A stretch of 64,000 nucleotides of DNA from Corynebacterium felinum (GTDB lineage: Bacteria; Actinomycetota; Actinomycetes; Mycobacteriales; Mycobacteriaceae), in assembly GCF_030408755.1 (NCBI RefSeq), contig NZ_CP047209.1, forward strand, positions 1,116,001-1,180,000, read 5' to 3'. Positions 1 through 8,897 of this stretch are shown here, in pieces. Below the pieces are notes generated by a model. It was not told the origin of the DNA, did no database searches, and worked only from the letters and a program-made list of their open reading frames with translations. The position numbers and the translations under genes were made by a program. The stretch's first letter is position 1, and each line of letters starts with the position of its first letter.

Positions 1-1
1 C

Positions 2-772
2 AAAGACCGAGTTGTGATCAAGTCTGACGGCGATGCCGCCTACATTGCCGGCGATATTGCCTACGTTGCCGACAAATTCGAGCGCGGACACAACCTTGCT
101 ATCTACATGCTCGGCGCAGACCACCACGGTTACATCAGCCGCCTGCGTGCCGCCACCGCCGCCATGGGATACGACCCGAAGCAGGTTGAGGTGCTCATCG
201 GACAGATGGTCAACCTTGTGCGCGACGGTGAAGCGATCAAGATGAGCAAACGCGCCGGAACAGTCATTACCCTCGACGACCTCGTGGAAGCAATCGGCGT
301 GGATGGTGCCCGCTATGCAATGATTCGCTCCTCTGCCGATTCCACCCTCGATATCGATCTTGCGCTGTGGACCTCCCAATCTTCCGACAACCCTGTGTAC
401 TACGTCCAGTACGGGCATGCGCGCTTGTGCTCGATCGCACGCAAGGCGGAAGAACTCGGCGTGAGCGCTGAAAACCCAGACCTTTCCCTGCTCGCCCATG
501 AGCGTGAAGGCGATTTGATCCGCACCCTCGGTGAGTTCCCAGCCATCGTGAAGGCTGCTGCTCAACTGCGCGAACCACACCGCGTTGCCCGCTACGCCGA
601 AGCCTTGGCCGGTACTTTCCACCGTTTCTACGACAACTGCCAGATCCTGCCGAAGCAGGGCGAAGAAGTACAGCCTATTCACACAGCTCGCCTCGCGCTG
701 GCTTTCGCGAGCCGCCAGGTTCTGCGCAACGCCCTCGAGATGCTTGGCATCAGCGCACCAGAGCGCATGTAA
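2..772 (+). CDS. argS: Arginyl-tRNA synthetase, C-terminal part
   Basis: Charges tRNA-Arg with arginine in the cytoplasm (class I synthetase). Only the last 256 codons are inside the window; the gene enters from the left edge in frame from base 2. The fragment shows the KMSKR signature (KMSKRAGTV, near base 240), followed by the all-helical anticodon-binding DALR domain that ends in [12 protein letters not shown], the usual ArgS terminus. lysA follows after 114 bases in the same direction. In C. glutamicum, argS and lysA form an operon responding to arginine and lysine, and the same order is kept here. Identification is secure; only the N-terminal catalytic half is missing because of the window edge. 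Confidence 0.96.
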   Translation, partial: KDRVVIKSDGDAAYIAGDIAYVADKFERGHNLAIYMLGADHHGYISRLRAATAAMGYDPKQVEVLIGQMVNLVRDGEAIKMSKRAGTVITLDDLVEAIGVDGARYAMIRSSADSTLDIDLALWTSQSSDNPVYYVQYGHARLCSIARKAEELGVSAENPDLSLLAHEREGDLIRTLGEFPAIVKAAAQLREPHRVARYAEALAGTFHRFYDNCQILPKQGEEVQPIHTARLALAFASRQVLRNALEMLGISAPERM

Positions 773-780
773 CTTACGAA

Positions 781-850
781 CCCCACCATCGCTGACGATA
801 AGCACAGTCTAGGTTCAGCCTGAACTGTCTGCTTATGTGCGTTGGTGGGG
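781..850 (+). promoter_or_regulatory. Nested inverted repeats between argS and lysA
   Basis: Three concentric arms can fold into one long hairpin: CCCCACCA (781-788) with TGGTGGGG (843-850), ATAAGCA (798-804) with TGCTTAT (830-836), and GTTCA (813-817) with TGAAC (821-825). No T-run follows, so it is not a typical intrinsic terminator. It sits in the spacer of the argS-lysA operon and could adjust lysA expression or RNA stability. The pairing is seen; the role is inferred. Confidence 0.5.
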
Positions 851-886
851 CTACCTTCGACCAAACATTGACATAAAAGGAAACCG

Positions 887-2218
887 ATGAGCTTTAATGC
901 GCTGCCAGCACATGTCTGGCCCCGAAACGCCCGACGTGAAGAAGACGGCAGCGTCAGCATCGCTGGGGTGAGCCTTCCTGCGATTGCCGAGGAGTTTGGC
1001 ACCGCGGTGATGGTTGTCGATGAAGATGACTTCCGCTCCCGCTGCCGCGACATGGCTGTGGCTTTCGGCGGTGGCGAGCACGTGCACTATGCCTCTAAGG
1101 CGTTTCTTACGTCCCGCATTGCCCGCTGGGTTGCGGAAGAAGGACTGTGCCTAGATATCGCTTCGCATGGCGAGTTTTTGGTGGCACTGAATGCAGGGTT
1201 CCCCGCTGAGCGAATTGCTGCACATGGTAACAATAAAGATCATGCTTTCCTGCATGCCTTGGTGAGCAACGGTGTCGGGCATGTGGTGGTTGATTCCCAC
1301 CAAGAAATCGAGGAGCTAAATGCTGTAGCCGGTAGCTTGGGCATTGTCCAAGATGTGCTGGTGCGAGTCAAACCTGGTATTGATGCGCATACGCACGAGT
1401 TCATCGCGACCGCGCATGAGGATCAAAAGTTTGGTTTCTCACTTGCTTCTGGTTCTGCTTTTCGGGCAGCCGCGCGCGCCGTGGAATTGGAGAACCTCCG
1501 CTTGGTTGGCCTGCACTGCCACGTTGGCTCCCAGGTTTTCGACGCGGAAGGTTTCTCTTTGGCGGCAGAGCGTGTGCTCAAGCTCTACGGCCGCATCATG
1601 GATGAGCTGTCGGTGGGGGAGGAATTCCATATCTTGGATCTCGGCGGCGGCTACGGTATCGCATATTTGGAGAAAGAAACCCCGCTGGATGTGGTCGGCG
1701 TGGCCCAAGATTTGCTGAGCCGGGTGGAAAAGCATGCGGCACGATTCAACGTTCCGGTTCCCACGATCAAGGTGGAGCCCGGCCGAGCGATTGCCGGCCC
1801 GTCTACTGTCACTATGTATCGCGTGGGTACGGTCAAGGATGTGACGGTGGAGGATAATTTCTCCCGCCGCTACATTTCCGTCAACGGCGGTATGAGCGAC
1901 AATATTCGCCCAGCGCTTTACGACGCCGTCTACGACATCCGCAAAGTCAACGGCCTGACCCAGGGCGAAGAGATTCCAAGCCGCGTGGTGGGTTCGCACT
2001 GCGAATCTGGCGATATTTTGATTCATGACCAAAAGTTGCCGGATGATATTGCTACCGGTGATTTGGTGGCGTTGGCGGCAACGGGTGCGTATTGCTATTC
2101 CATGTCCTCGCGCTACAACATGATGATGCGTCCTGCGATTGTCAGCGTGAAAGAAGGCCAGGCCAGCTTGATGGTACGTCGCGAGACTATTGAGGATTAC
2201 CTCGCGCTCGAAGTGTAG
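887..2218 (+). CDS. lysA: Diaminopimelate decarboxylase
   Basis: Catalyses the last step of lysine synthesis, meso-diaminopimelate to L-lysine plus CO2, with pyridoxal phosphate. The 443-residue length is typical. An alanine-racemase-like TIM barrel comes first, with the PLP lysine in HYASKAF near residue 70, the HCHVGSQ motif, and the phosphate-binding GGGYGI loop. The beta-sandwich domain follows, with [10 protein letters not shown] carrying the conserved cysteine and [11 protein letters not shown] with the substrate tyrosine. The ATG at 887 follows an AAAGGAAA ribosome binding site. It lies downstream of argS and upstream of hom, all in aspartate-family or linked metabolism. Confidence 0.97.
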   Translation: MSFNALPAHVWPRNARREEDGSVSIAGVSLPAIAEEFGTAVMVVDEDDFRSRCRDMAVAFGGGEHVHYASKAFLTSRIARWVAEEGLCLDIASHGEFLVALNAGFPAERIAAHGNNKDHAFLHALVSNGVGHVVVDSHQEIEELNAVAGSLGIVQDVLVRVKPGIDAHTHEFIATAHEDQKFGFSLASGSAFRAAARAVELENLRLVGLHCHVGSQVFDAEGFSLAAERVLKLYGRIMDELSVGEEFHILDLGGGYGIAYLEKETPLDVVGVAQDLLSRVEKHAARFNVPVPTIKVEPGRAIAGPSTVTMYRVGTVKDVTVEDNFSRRYISVNGGMSDNIRPALYDAVYDIRKVNGLTQGEEIPSRVVGSHCESGDILIHDQKLPDDIATGDLVALAATGAYCYSMSSRYNMMMRPAIVSVKEGQASLMVRRETIEDYLALEV

Positions 2219-2235
2219 AGTTCGCGGTACTTTTT

Positions 2236-2281
2236 ACACTGCTTCCTTGAAATCACCAGAGGTGGGACGAGGGAGCAGTGT
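2236..2281 (+). terminator. Hairpin after lysA
   Basis: ACACTGCTTCC (2236-2246) pairs with GGGAGCAGTGT (2271-2281), an 11-bp stem with one G-U pair, 17 bases after the lysA stop. No T-run follows directly, so termination may be weak or Rho-assisted. Confidence 0.4.
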
Positions 2282-2412
2282 TGTGTGCGGGATTTTCAAC
2301 GTGTGACACTGGTGTGGCAGGTGGGGCGCTCACGCTTTGCGGGTTACCTTGGTTGGTGGTGCGGGTGAATAAAAGTGTGCACCTTAACGAGGGTAAAACT
2401 CAATCGGTCGGG

Positions 2413-2418
2413 TAGAAT
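2413..2418 (+). promoter_or_regulatory. Promoter -10 box for hom-thrB
   Basis: TAGAAT fits the corynebacterial TANNNT -10 pattern. It lies seven bases before an ATG at 2426 that opens a short ORF, so the transcript probably begins at or next to that ATG. This gives hom a leader of about 106 nt. No convincing -35 is visible. Confidence 0.5.
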
Positions 2419-2425
2419 GCTACCA

Positions 2426-2491
2426 ATGCGTACCGCATGGTCTGTTTCCTTTCCAAAAAGAGGAAGTGTTTCTATGTGTTGTGCCAGCTAG
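2426..2491 (+). CDS. Possible leaderless 21-aa leader ORF upstream of hom
   Basis: ATG at 2426 to TAG at 2489-2491 encodes a 21-residue peptide ending SVSMCCAS. It is placed so that a transcript from the TAGAAT box would start on its ATG. Met-Cys-Cys near the end is notable because homoserine feeds methionine synthesis, and leaderless cysteine-rich upstream ORFs that respond to cysteine supply are known in mycobacteria. No terminator hairpin lies between it and hom, so any control would act through translation or Rho. Expression is unproven. Confidence 0.35.
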   Translation: MRTAWSVSFPKRGSVSMCCAS

Positions 2492-2531
2492 ACCGAGAAC
2501 TTTTACTCATGTTTCGTCGAAGGAGTCATTC

Positions 2532-3878
2532 ATGAACGAGAACGCAGCTGTCAGCCATTTCAATCCCGGAAAGGGCGCTGGATCTTCTGTAGGCGTCGCT
2601 ATTTTGGGATACGGAACCGTTGGTTCCCAGGTGCTGCGTCTCATGGTGGAGAATGCTGACGAATTTGCGCATCGCGCAGGCGGCCCGCTGGAAGTGAAAG
2701 GCGTTGCCGTGTCTAATAAGGAAAAGCATCGCGGTTCCCTCGCCGATGAGCTGGGGTTGCTCACCGATGATGCACGTGGGCTTATTGAGCGCGAGGATAT
2801 CGATCTTGTTGTCGAGGTGATCGGTGGTATTGATTATCCTCGCGAGCTGGTGCTTAAGGCCTTGCGCGCCGGTAAATCTGTGGTGACTGCGAATAAGGCT
2901 TTGGTGGCTGCGCACTCCGCTGAATTGTCTGAGGCTGCGGATGCAGCAGGCGTGGATCTGTATTTTGAGGCTGCGGTTGCTGCTGCTATTCCTGTGGTTG
3001 GTCCGTTGCGTCGTTCTTTAGCAGGTGATCGCATTCTGAGCGTGTCCGGCATCGTCAATGGCACCACTAACTTCATTCTTGATGCGATGGATACCGATGG
3101 TGTTTCCTACGATGAGATTTTGGCTGAGTCGATCCGCCTGGGTTATGCGGAGGCTGATCCTACCGCCGATGTTGAAGGCTATGATGCTGCATCGAAGGCC
3201 GCGATTCTTGCATCCTTGGCTTTCCACACGCGTGTGACGGCCGATGATGTGTTCCGTGAGGGCATTTCTAAGATCACTGCTGATGATATTTCGGCGGCGA
3301 AGGCTGCTGGCTACACCATCAAGTTGTTGGCAATTTGTGAGCGCCTTATCGACGCCGAGGGTAAGGAAAGCGTGTCTGCTCGCGTGCACCCCACCCTGGT
3401 TCCGCACGATCACCCGTTGGCGAGTGTTACTAAGAGCTTCAACGCGATCTTCGTGGAAGCTGAGGCCGCTGGCCGCCTGATGTTCTACGGCAATGGTGCT
3501 GGCGGTAACCCTACTGCTTCAGCGGTGTTGGGCGATATTGTTGGTGCTGCCCGCAATAAGGTTTTTGGTGGCCGTGCACCGGGTGAATCCACCTACGCGA
3601 ATCTGCCGATTGCTGATTTCGGTGATGTTCCAACCCGCTACCACATCGATATGGATGTGGTGGATCGTACCGGCGTGTTGGCTGAGCTGACCAAGATTTT
3701 TGCTGAACATCAGATTTCGTTGCGCACTGTGCGTCAGGAGGAAAAGGGTGAGCACGCTCGCCTGATTTTGGTCACCCATGCTGCCCGCGAGGCTGATTTG
3801 GCTCGGACGGTTGAGGCGTTGGCGGCAACCGATGCGGTGTTGGCTGTGAATTCTGTGTTGCGTTTGGCAGGGGAGTAG
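2532..3878 (+). CDS. hom: Homoserine dehydrogenase
   Basis: Reduces aspartate semialdehyde to homoserine with NAD(P)H, the branch point to threonine and methionine. The 448-residue protein has an N-terminal Rossmann fold ([11 protein letters not shown]), the catalytic domain with [11 protein letters not shown] and the ADPTADVEG stretch, and a C-terminal ACT domain ([17 protein letters not shown]) that in C. glutamicum mediates threonine feedback. The ATG at 2532 is chosen because AAGGAG precedes it at normal spacing and the protein then starts like the C. glutamicum enzyme. An in-frame upstream start at 2466 lacks these features. thrB follows after 7 bases, so the two are one operon. Confidence 0.97.
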   Translation: MNENAAVSHFNPGKGAGSSVGVAILGYGTVGSQVLRLMVENADEFAHRAGGPLEVKGVAVSNKEKHRGSLADELGLLTDDARGLIEREDIDLVVEVIGGIDYPRELVLKALRAGKSVVTANKALVAAHSAELSEAADAAGVDLYFEAAVAAAIPVVGPLRRSLAGDRILSVSGIVNGTTNFILDAMDTDGVSYDEILAESIRLGYAEADPTADVEGYDAASKAAILASLAFHTRVTADDVFREGISKITADDISAAKAAGYTIKLLAICERLIDAEGKESVSARVHPTLVPHDHPLASVTKSFNAIFVEAEAAGRLMFYGNGAGGNPTASAVLGDIVGAARNKVFGGRAPGESTYANLPIADFGDVPTRYHIDMDVVDRTGVLAELTKIFAEHQISLRTVRQEEKGEHARLILVTHAAREADLARTVEALAATDAVLAVNSVLRLAGE

Positions 3879-3885
3879 AGTCACG

Positions 3886-4812
3886 ATGGCGAGTGAACTT
3901 CCAGTAGGGAAAAAAGTCACTGTGACTGTTCCTGGTTCCTCTGCGAACCTCGGTCCCGGTTTTGATACCTTGGGTATGGCCGTGTCGATTTACGACACCG
4001 TTGAAGTTGAAGTGACTGATTCTGGCCTTGTTGTTGAGGTTTTTGGTGAAGGTCAAGGCGAGCTCCCGCTTGATGGCTCCCATTTGGTGGTGAAGGCTAT
4101 TCGCTGCGCCTTGAAGGCGGCTGATGTTCATGCTCCTGGTTTGCGTGTGGTCTGCCATAACACGATTCCGCAGTCGCGTGGGTTGGGTTCGTCGGCCGCT
4201 GCTGCTGTTGCGGGTGTTGCTGCTGGAAATGGGCTGGCTGGTTTCCCACTTTCCGCGGCACAGGTGGTGCAGCTGGCTTCTGCTTTTGAAGGTCATCCTG
4301 ATAATGCCGCTGCCTCTGTGTTGGGTAATGCGGTGGTGTCGTGGACTGAGGTGCCAGTTGATGGGCGCACGGAGCCACAGTATAAGGCAGTGACGGTGCC
4401 GGTGCATGAGAAGATCATTGCTACTGCGTTGGTTCCTGATTTCCATGCATCCACTGAGGCTGTACGTCGGGTTTTGCCTTCGGATGTAACTCACGTGGAT
4501 GCGCGTTTTAATGTGTCGCGCTGCGCTGTGATGACTGTTGCATTGCAGCACCATCCTGAATTGCTGTGGGAAGGCACGAGGGATCGGCTGCACCAGCCTT
4601 ATCGCGCCGACGTGCTTCCTGTGACCGCCGAGTGGGTGAATCGTTTGCGTAACCGTGGGTACGCAGCCTACCTGTCTGGTGCAGGTCCGACGTGTATGAT
4701 TTTGTCCACTGAGCCGGTGGAGGAAAAGATTCTGCAGGAAGCTCGCGACGCTGGTTTGCGAGTATTCAACTTGGAGGTTGCAGGCCCTGTTGAAGTAAAA
4801 GTCGACGCCTAA
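3886..4812 (+). CDS. thrB: Homoserine kinase
   Basis: Phosphorylates homoserine with ATP, committing it to threonine synthesis. It is a GHMP-family kinase of 308 residues. Three family motifs are visible: the N-terminal [12 protein letters not shown], the ATP-binding glycine/serine loop [14 protein letters not shown] around residue 100, and the C-terminal [10 protein letters not shown]. It starts seven bases after the hom stop and is almost certainly cotranscribed. A terminator hairpin lies just behind it. Nothing unusual in length or motifs. Confidence 0.97.
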   Translation: MASELPVGKKVTVTVPGSSANLGPGFDTLGMAVSIYDTVEVEVTDSGLVVEVFGEGQGELPLDGSHLVVKAIRCALKAADVHAPGLRVVCHNTIPQSRGLGSSAAAAVAGVAAGNGLAGFPLSAAQVVQLASAFEGHPDNAAASVLGNAVVSWTEVPVDGRTEPQYKAVTVPVHEKIIATALVPDFHASTEAVRRVLPSDVTHVDARFNVSRCAVMTVALQHHPELLWEGTRDRLHQPYRADVLPVTAEWVNRLRNRGYAAYLSGAGPTCMILSTEPVEEKILQEARDAGLRVFNLEVAGPVEVKVDA

Positions 4813-4830
4813 ACTTCTAACTTTTTCACG

Positions 4831-4863
4831 CCCGCCTTGATCACTGTGGTGAGACTAGGCGGG
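4831..4863 (+). terminator. Terminator of hom-thrB
   Basis: CCCGCCT (4831-4837) pairs with AGGCGGG (4857-4863), with an inner TCAC/GTGA extension, followed by TTTCGTGC. Placed 18 bases after the thrB stop. Confidence 0.7.
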
Positions 4864-5004
4864 TTTCGTGCTTTACCCCTGCAAGTATGCGCGTGTCTGA
4901 ATTCCGCTTGCCTGGTGGGTGTGGGATGGGTAAAAGGTGTGAAAAGGCTTGGAATGTTCTGACTTGTCTGCCGTGGCGGTCACCGGTTGGCTAGGGTGGA
5001 GGCT

Positions 5005-5439
5005 ATGAAAAAGACAGCAACGGGAATAGTCATTGGTGTGCTTCTGATCGTGGCGGTGGTGATCGTCGGTATAAGCTGGGTGATGGTTGGGCGATCCCCA
5101 GTGGAAAAACATCTTGCAGGAAAAGTCGAGCACACCCAAATCACCTTGGGGCAGATATTCCCCGAAGCTGATAGTTTCACGTTGTGGTGCCCGAATTCGC
5201 GGGAGGAACTGGGTGATGAAAACCGCAGTATCCTTGCCGTCAATGCCCACGGGGATACGAAAGAATACACTTTAAAACACTCGGTGATTAACCTGTGTGC
5301 AGAGATAGAGGAATCCGGTAGTAGTCAAGGCAGCCCGCCTGCGCTGGGGGCGCAGGGAAGTGTGACTATTGCCCCTGATGAAATTCTGTACTTACAGCAA
5401 GACTCCGCCACCCATGCGTGGGTGCGAGTGAGTAGCTAA
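5005..5439 (+). CDS. Small membrane-anchored protein of unknown function
   Basis: The 144-residue product starts MKKTATGIV followed by one hydrophobic segment (about residues 5-27), then a soluble part that is probably outside the membrane. Two cysteines (in LWCPNSREE and NLCAEIEE) lie in that part and could form a disulfide. There is no lipobox, so it looks like a signal-anchored protein. I do not recognise the family. The ATG at 5005 follows GGTGGAGG closely; an upstream in-frame TTG at 4987 is less likely because it would put charged residues before the anchor. It stands alone between two terminators and is convergent with the next regulator gene. Confidence 0.6.
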   Translation: MKKTATGIVIGVLLIVAVVIVGISWVMVGRSPVEKHLAGKVEHTQITLGQIFPEADSFTLWCPNSREELGDENRSILAVNAHGDTKEYTLKHSVINLCAEIEESGSSQGSPPALGAQGSVTIAPDEILYLQQDSATHAWVRVSS

Positions 5440-5446
5440 AAATACT

Positions 5447-5482
5447 AGCGCCAGCTAGTTCGGTGGTGAACTAGCTGGCGTT
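5447..5482. terminator. Bidirectional terminator between convergent genes
   Basis: CGCCAGCTAGTTC (5449-5461) and GAACTAGCTGGCG (5468-5480) form a perfect 13-bp stem with a 6-nt loop. TTTT follows on the plus strand and a T-rich run on the minus strand. The right arm overlaps the last codons and stop of the minus-strand regulator. Confidence 0.85.
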
Positions 5483-6223
5483 TTCACATTCAGTGTCGAT
5501 GTCGTAGAGTGCGTGATCTGCCACTGTGGTGTGTGGATCTGGCTGGTGAATTTCGAGCACGCAGGAGCCGCCGGTTTTCAGCGGAAGCAGGCGTGCCTCA
5601 AGGCCAGAACGGCTGGTGTGGTACAACATCATGCCGCGGTGCAAATCGCAGATTGCTTCGCCTGGCGAGCCGGAATCGTCGATGAATGGGCAGGAGTGCA
5701 TACAGACACTCACTTCACCATTGGCGCCGGTGCACACCTCAGGGTCGAAGCCCATGCGGGTGAGATTGGCGACAAGATCTTCAAATTCGTACTCTTCGCC
5801 TTCGCTGACACCTTCCAGGCCGGAAGAATACGAGGCAGCCATTTTCTTTGCCCACTGTTGACCCAAATTCTGGATAGTTTCAGAATCGGTAGCATCCAAA
5901 TGCTGACCAAGAACCTGGATCAGGGACAAGTATTCGTTGGCAACAATACGATTGTCGGGCACGCGCGCTTTATAGATCAGCGATGGTCGACCGCGACCGC
6001 TGCTGGGGGCGGACATGGTGTGCACCGCGCCTTTTTCTACAAGCTCGTCGAGGTGTCTGCGGGCGGTATTAATGTGCATGCCCAGATGGTCCGCAATATC
6101 TGTGACCCGTGCGCCCTCACGGTAAGTTGCAAGCACATCGAGCACGATGCGTTGCTTGTGACTCAGCCGGAAGGCCTCCGGGAAGAGGTCGGTAGCGGGC
6201 TTGAGCTGGCCGTTATTTGTCAT
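5471..6223 (-). CDS. ArnR-like winged-helix regulator with cysteine cluster
   Basis: A 250-residue DNA-binding protein. Residues about 20-75 form a winged helix (HKQRIVLDVL, then DIADHLGMHINTARRHLDEL). The C-terminal half carries Cys164, Cys174, Cys178 and Cys192 (C-x9-C-x3-C-x13-C), plus Cys221, a likely iron-sulfur ligand set as in SufR-type sensors. In C. glutamicum the gene after thrB is arnR, a nitric-oxide-sensitive Fe-S repressor of the nitrate reductase operon narKGHJI. Position and features match, so ArnR is the best candidate, but no nar genes are next to it here. The symbol is left blank because the match was not tested. The promoter region holds a small inverted repeat (6278-6302). 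Confidence 0.75.
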   Translation of the reverse strand: MTNNGQLKPATDLFPEAFRLSHKQRIVLDVLATYREGARVTDIADHLGMHINTARRHLDELVEKGAVHTMSAPSSGRGRPSLIYKARVPDNRIVANEYLSLIQVLGQHLDATDSETIQNLGQQWAKKMAASYSSGLEGVSEGEEYEFEDLVANLTRMGFDPEVCTGANGEVSVCMHSCPFIDDSGSPGEAICDLHRGMMLYHTSRSGLEARLLPLKTGGSCVLEIHQPDPHTTVADHALYDIDTECENAS

Positions 6224-6277
6224 AGGTAAAAGACTCTCACAAGGGGAAGGACTGCCCGAAGGTAGTTCTTCCGGGGG

Positions 6278-6302
6278 CTAAGCAGTGTTTTTCAAAGCTT
6301 AG
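6278..6302 (-). promoter_or_regulatory. Inverted repeat upstream of the ArnR-like gene
   Basis: CTAAGC (6278-6283) and GCTTAG (6297-6302) flank a 13-nt spacer, about 60-80 bases before the regulator start. This could be an autoregulatory operator; no binding consensus was tested. Confidence 0.25.
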
Positions 6303-6454
6303 TCCAGTTCCTTTGTGTGATAAAACCATGTTTTTCCATTTTTAATAGTGTGTGGCACAAGGTTCTACCCCATTACGGGGGAGGTGAATATTTTTAACAG
6401 CAGTAAGCGCAGCTCAAAAGGGAGATTTGTATCACACCTTAATGGGAGTCATAA

Positions 6455-8242
6455 TCACATGGGCGTGGGATTGGGGGTATCTGAGGGGGTAGAATGTGGG
6501 TCGGAATCCAACACTTCTTCACCGAGGCGACGCCCAGGGCCACGCAAAGCAATGACGTCAAATTCATTCTTAGCCACATGCTCGCGCAGATCAATCTTGT
6601 CGAACTTACCCACACTGGTTTTATCGATTGCATCCACAAACGCCCAATACTCCGGCAGCATCCACGAAGGGAATGAATCCTTCAACTCAGCGCGCAATCG
6701 CTCCGCGGTTTCCTTCGTGCGTTCAACGCCTTCGGTGACAACCGTGACTGCCAAGGGGCGTTCGCCCCACTTGGTATCGGGATATCCGATCACCGCGCAT
6801 TCGACTACTTCTGTCGAGCCCATGATTTCGTTTTCAAGCAGGGTGGAGTAGATCCATTCGCCGCCCGAACGAATAACGTCGCGCGCACGATCGTGAATGG
6901 TCAAATAAGCATCAGAGGTTACCGATCCCACATCACCTGTTCGTAACCAACCATCGGCGGTAAATTGGCCAGGCGCATCATCAACCGCGTGATTGCGGAA
7001 TGTGTGTGCCGATCCGCCACTTTCTTCTGAAGGGGAGTGGTAGTAAGAGCCAGTAACCCAATTGCCCCGCACTTGAATTTCGCCGTGGTTTCTGTCCGTT
7101 GTAGGAACGACTTCACCGTCGTTGACAACACGATATTCGACAGAAGCGGGGAAGCGGCCCTGGCTAATCCGATACGCTTCGCGTGCCTCACCAGAAACTC
7201 CTGTGGGTGGGCGGGCGACAGAGCAGATCGAGGAGGTTTCAGTCATGCCCCACACTTGGATGACATCCACGCCGTAGCGTTCTTCCCACATGTGCATCAG
7301 AATCGGTGGCACAGCCGAACCGCCGGAAAAGATTTCCTGCAAACTCATACGTGCAGGCGGGTTATTCATGTAGTACACCATCAGCTGGATCCATACCGTG
7401 GGCACACCGTTGGCCACTCGTGGATGCGTTGTGGCAATCAGCTGCGCTAAGGATTCCGGCGACATGTCAGCGCCGGGGAAAACTAACGGGGTACCGGACA
7501 TGAATGCGGCAATGGGCACGCCCCAGGATAGAACATGGTAGATCGGAACACAGCAGAGGAAAGACTGGCCATGCGAAATCGACAGAGAGTCGGTGGTGCG
7601 CAGCGAAAGGGACTGCAAATACATTGAGCGGTGTGAATACACCACTCCTTTGGGTGCTCCGGTGGTGCCAGTCGAATAGCACAGTGCTGCTGCGGTATTT
7701 TCGGGCAACACTGGCCAATGGTAGGTGGTGGATCGGCCGTCGAGAAGCGCCTCGTAGGAGTAACACTTAATGTGCTCGGGGATGAAACGCGCGGCAGGGG
7801 AATAATCAGCCCTGCCGATAAAAACCACAGCGCGCACAGTCGGGCAACCCCGCTCAAGGATAACCCCAAGCTGCTTGGCTAGTCGCTGGTCAGCGATAAT
7901 AACCTCGTCTTCGGCGTGGTTGATAATGTGGGCAATCTGATCGTTCATCAACTGCTTATTTAAAGGGTTAAACACCGCACCCATGCACGCAACCGCAAAT
8001 AAGGATTCAAGGTGCTCTGCACAGTTGTGCATGAACGTGCCTACGCGCTGGTCGGCGGTAATACCTAATTCATCGCGCAGCGCGTGCGCTAAGGCTGCTG
8101 CGCGGGCGGCAATTTCGGAATAGGTTGTTTCGTGTAATTTATCGGCTTCCCACGTGGTTACTTTCGTGTGTCCGAAAGCAGTAGCGCCGTGAGTGAGGAT
8201 GCGCGAGAGATTCAAGGGTAAATCTTGCATAGTTGAGAACAT
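6455..8242 (-). CDS. Long-chain fatty-acid-CoA ligase (AMP-forming)
   Basis: Activates a fatty acid to its acyl-CoA through an acyl-adenylate. The 595-residue protein is a full-length AMP-binding (ANL family) enzyme. The P-loop-like motif YSTGTTGAPKGVVYSHRS lies around residues 190-208, then QVWGMTETS and the hinge region GWLRTGDVGSV. The C-terminal lysine comes in KTSVGKFDKIDLR, matching the catalytic Lys of FadD-type enzymes. The ATG at 8242 follows AAGGTG. It lies alone between the ArnR-like gene and rho. Which chain length it uses cannot be told from sequence. The symbol is withheld because Corynebacterium carries several fadD paralogues. Confidence 0.88.
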   Translation of the reverse strand: MFSTMQDLPLNLSRILTHGATAFGHTKVTTWEADKLHETTYSEIAARAAALAHALRDELGITADQRVGTFMHNCAEHLESLFAVACMGAVFNPLNKQLMNDQIAHIINHAEDEVIIADQRLAKQLGVILERGCPTVRAVVFIGRADYSPAARFIPEHIKCYSYEALLDGRSTTYHWPVLPENTAAALCYSTGTTGAPKGVVYSHRSMYLQSLSLRTTDSLSISHGQSFLCCVPIYHVLSWGVPIAAFMSGTPLVFPGADMSPESLAQLIATTHPRVANGVPTVWIQLMVYYMNNPPARMSLQEIFSGGSAVPPILMHMWEERYGVDVIQVWGMTETSSICSVARPPTGVSGEAREAYRISQGRFPASVEYRVVNDGEVVPTTDRNHGEIQVRGNWVTGSYYHSPSEESGGSAHTFRNHAVDDAPGQFTADGWLRTGDVGSVTSDAYLTIHDRARDVIRSGGEWIYSTLLENEIMGSTEVVECAVIGYPDTKWGERPLAVTVVTEGVERTKETAERLRAELKDSFPSWMLPEYWAFVDAIDKTSVGKFDKIDLREHVAKNEFDVIALRGPGRRLGEEVLDSDPHSTPSDTPNPTPM

Positions 8243-8533
8243 GATTTCACCTTAGCAACCTTTAACACCAAGGAATTCGGTTGCGCGAACGTCAAGCGCT
8301 GCTGTGCGCCTTGCTGCGAAAACCGACAACGTTCTGCTTGTGCGCGAACATATCACGCGTATCGACGTCGCCCACTTACTGTGTGCAGGAGACAAGGGAG
8401 AAGAGTAAGGCGCAGGAAAAACTCAGTTCCCTTTGAGGGAATGGGGAGTGGGAGGAGTGTGATTGAACAACGATAAAAAAATTTTTTTAATAAAAACTTC
8501 GCGCCAGCTTTTCCCAAGAATCCTTACGTGCGC

Positions 8534-8897
8534 TACACTGATTGGTGAACAGTCCAATCTTTGAAACAAGCCCCCTTTAACGCCGCAGATGCCCGAGAAA
8601 AATACTCGGTGTGTTTTTTGATGAGAGCGTGAGGGTGAGGCTGCTTGAACCTTATTTTGAGATTGTGAAATTTGTTCGCCTCCACTACTTCACACAACAA
8701 CGTGACTGTGAATACTGTCGAAGCCCCTCAAAGCCGCGGCCTTATACGCACGCATCAGTTTTGCGTGTGAAGCTGCGTGAACGACAGGGGTTGGACTCTT
8801 ACCTCATTTGGGAGCTTTCCGCTTGAAAGCACCTGCGTGCACCTTATAGAAAAGGCTGTGCAGTAGGTGGACGGAAAGCGAAACTGAAAGGAAATCT
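8534..8897 (+). promoter_or_regulatory. Putative rho promoter and long 5' leader
   Basis: The gap 8243-8897 between fadD and rho holds no supported gene. It contains an AT-rich tract (A7T7 near 8475-8490) and a -10-like TACACT at 8534-8539. Transcription from there would give rho a leader of about 350 nt. Long rho leaders used for autoregulation are known in several bacteria. A short ORF at 8611-8826 lacks a good ribosome site and looks spurious. Confidence 0.4.

Noticed and set aside
6348..6851. 167-codon plus-strand ORF over the 3' end of the acyl-CoA ligase gene
   Set aside because: It overlaps a well-supported gene on the other strand and has low-complexity Ser/Arg composition typical of a shadow frame.
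8611..8826. 71-codon ORF in the rho leader
   Set aside because: Weak start context and no family resemblance; better explained as part of the long rho 5' untranslated region.
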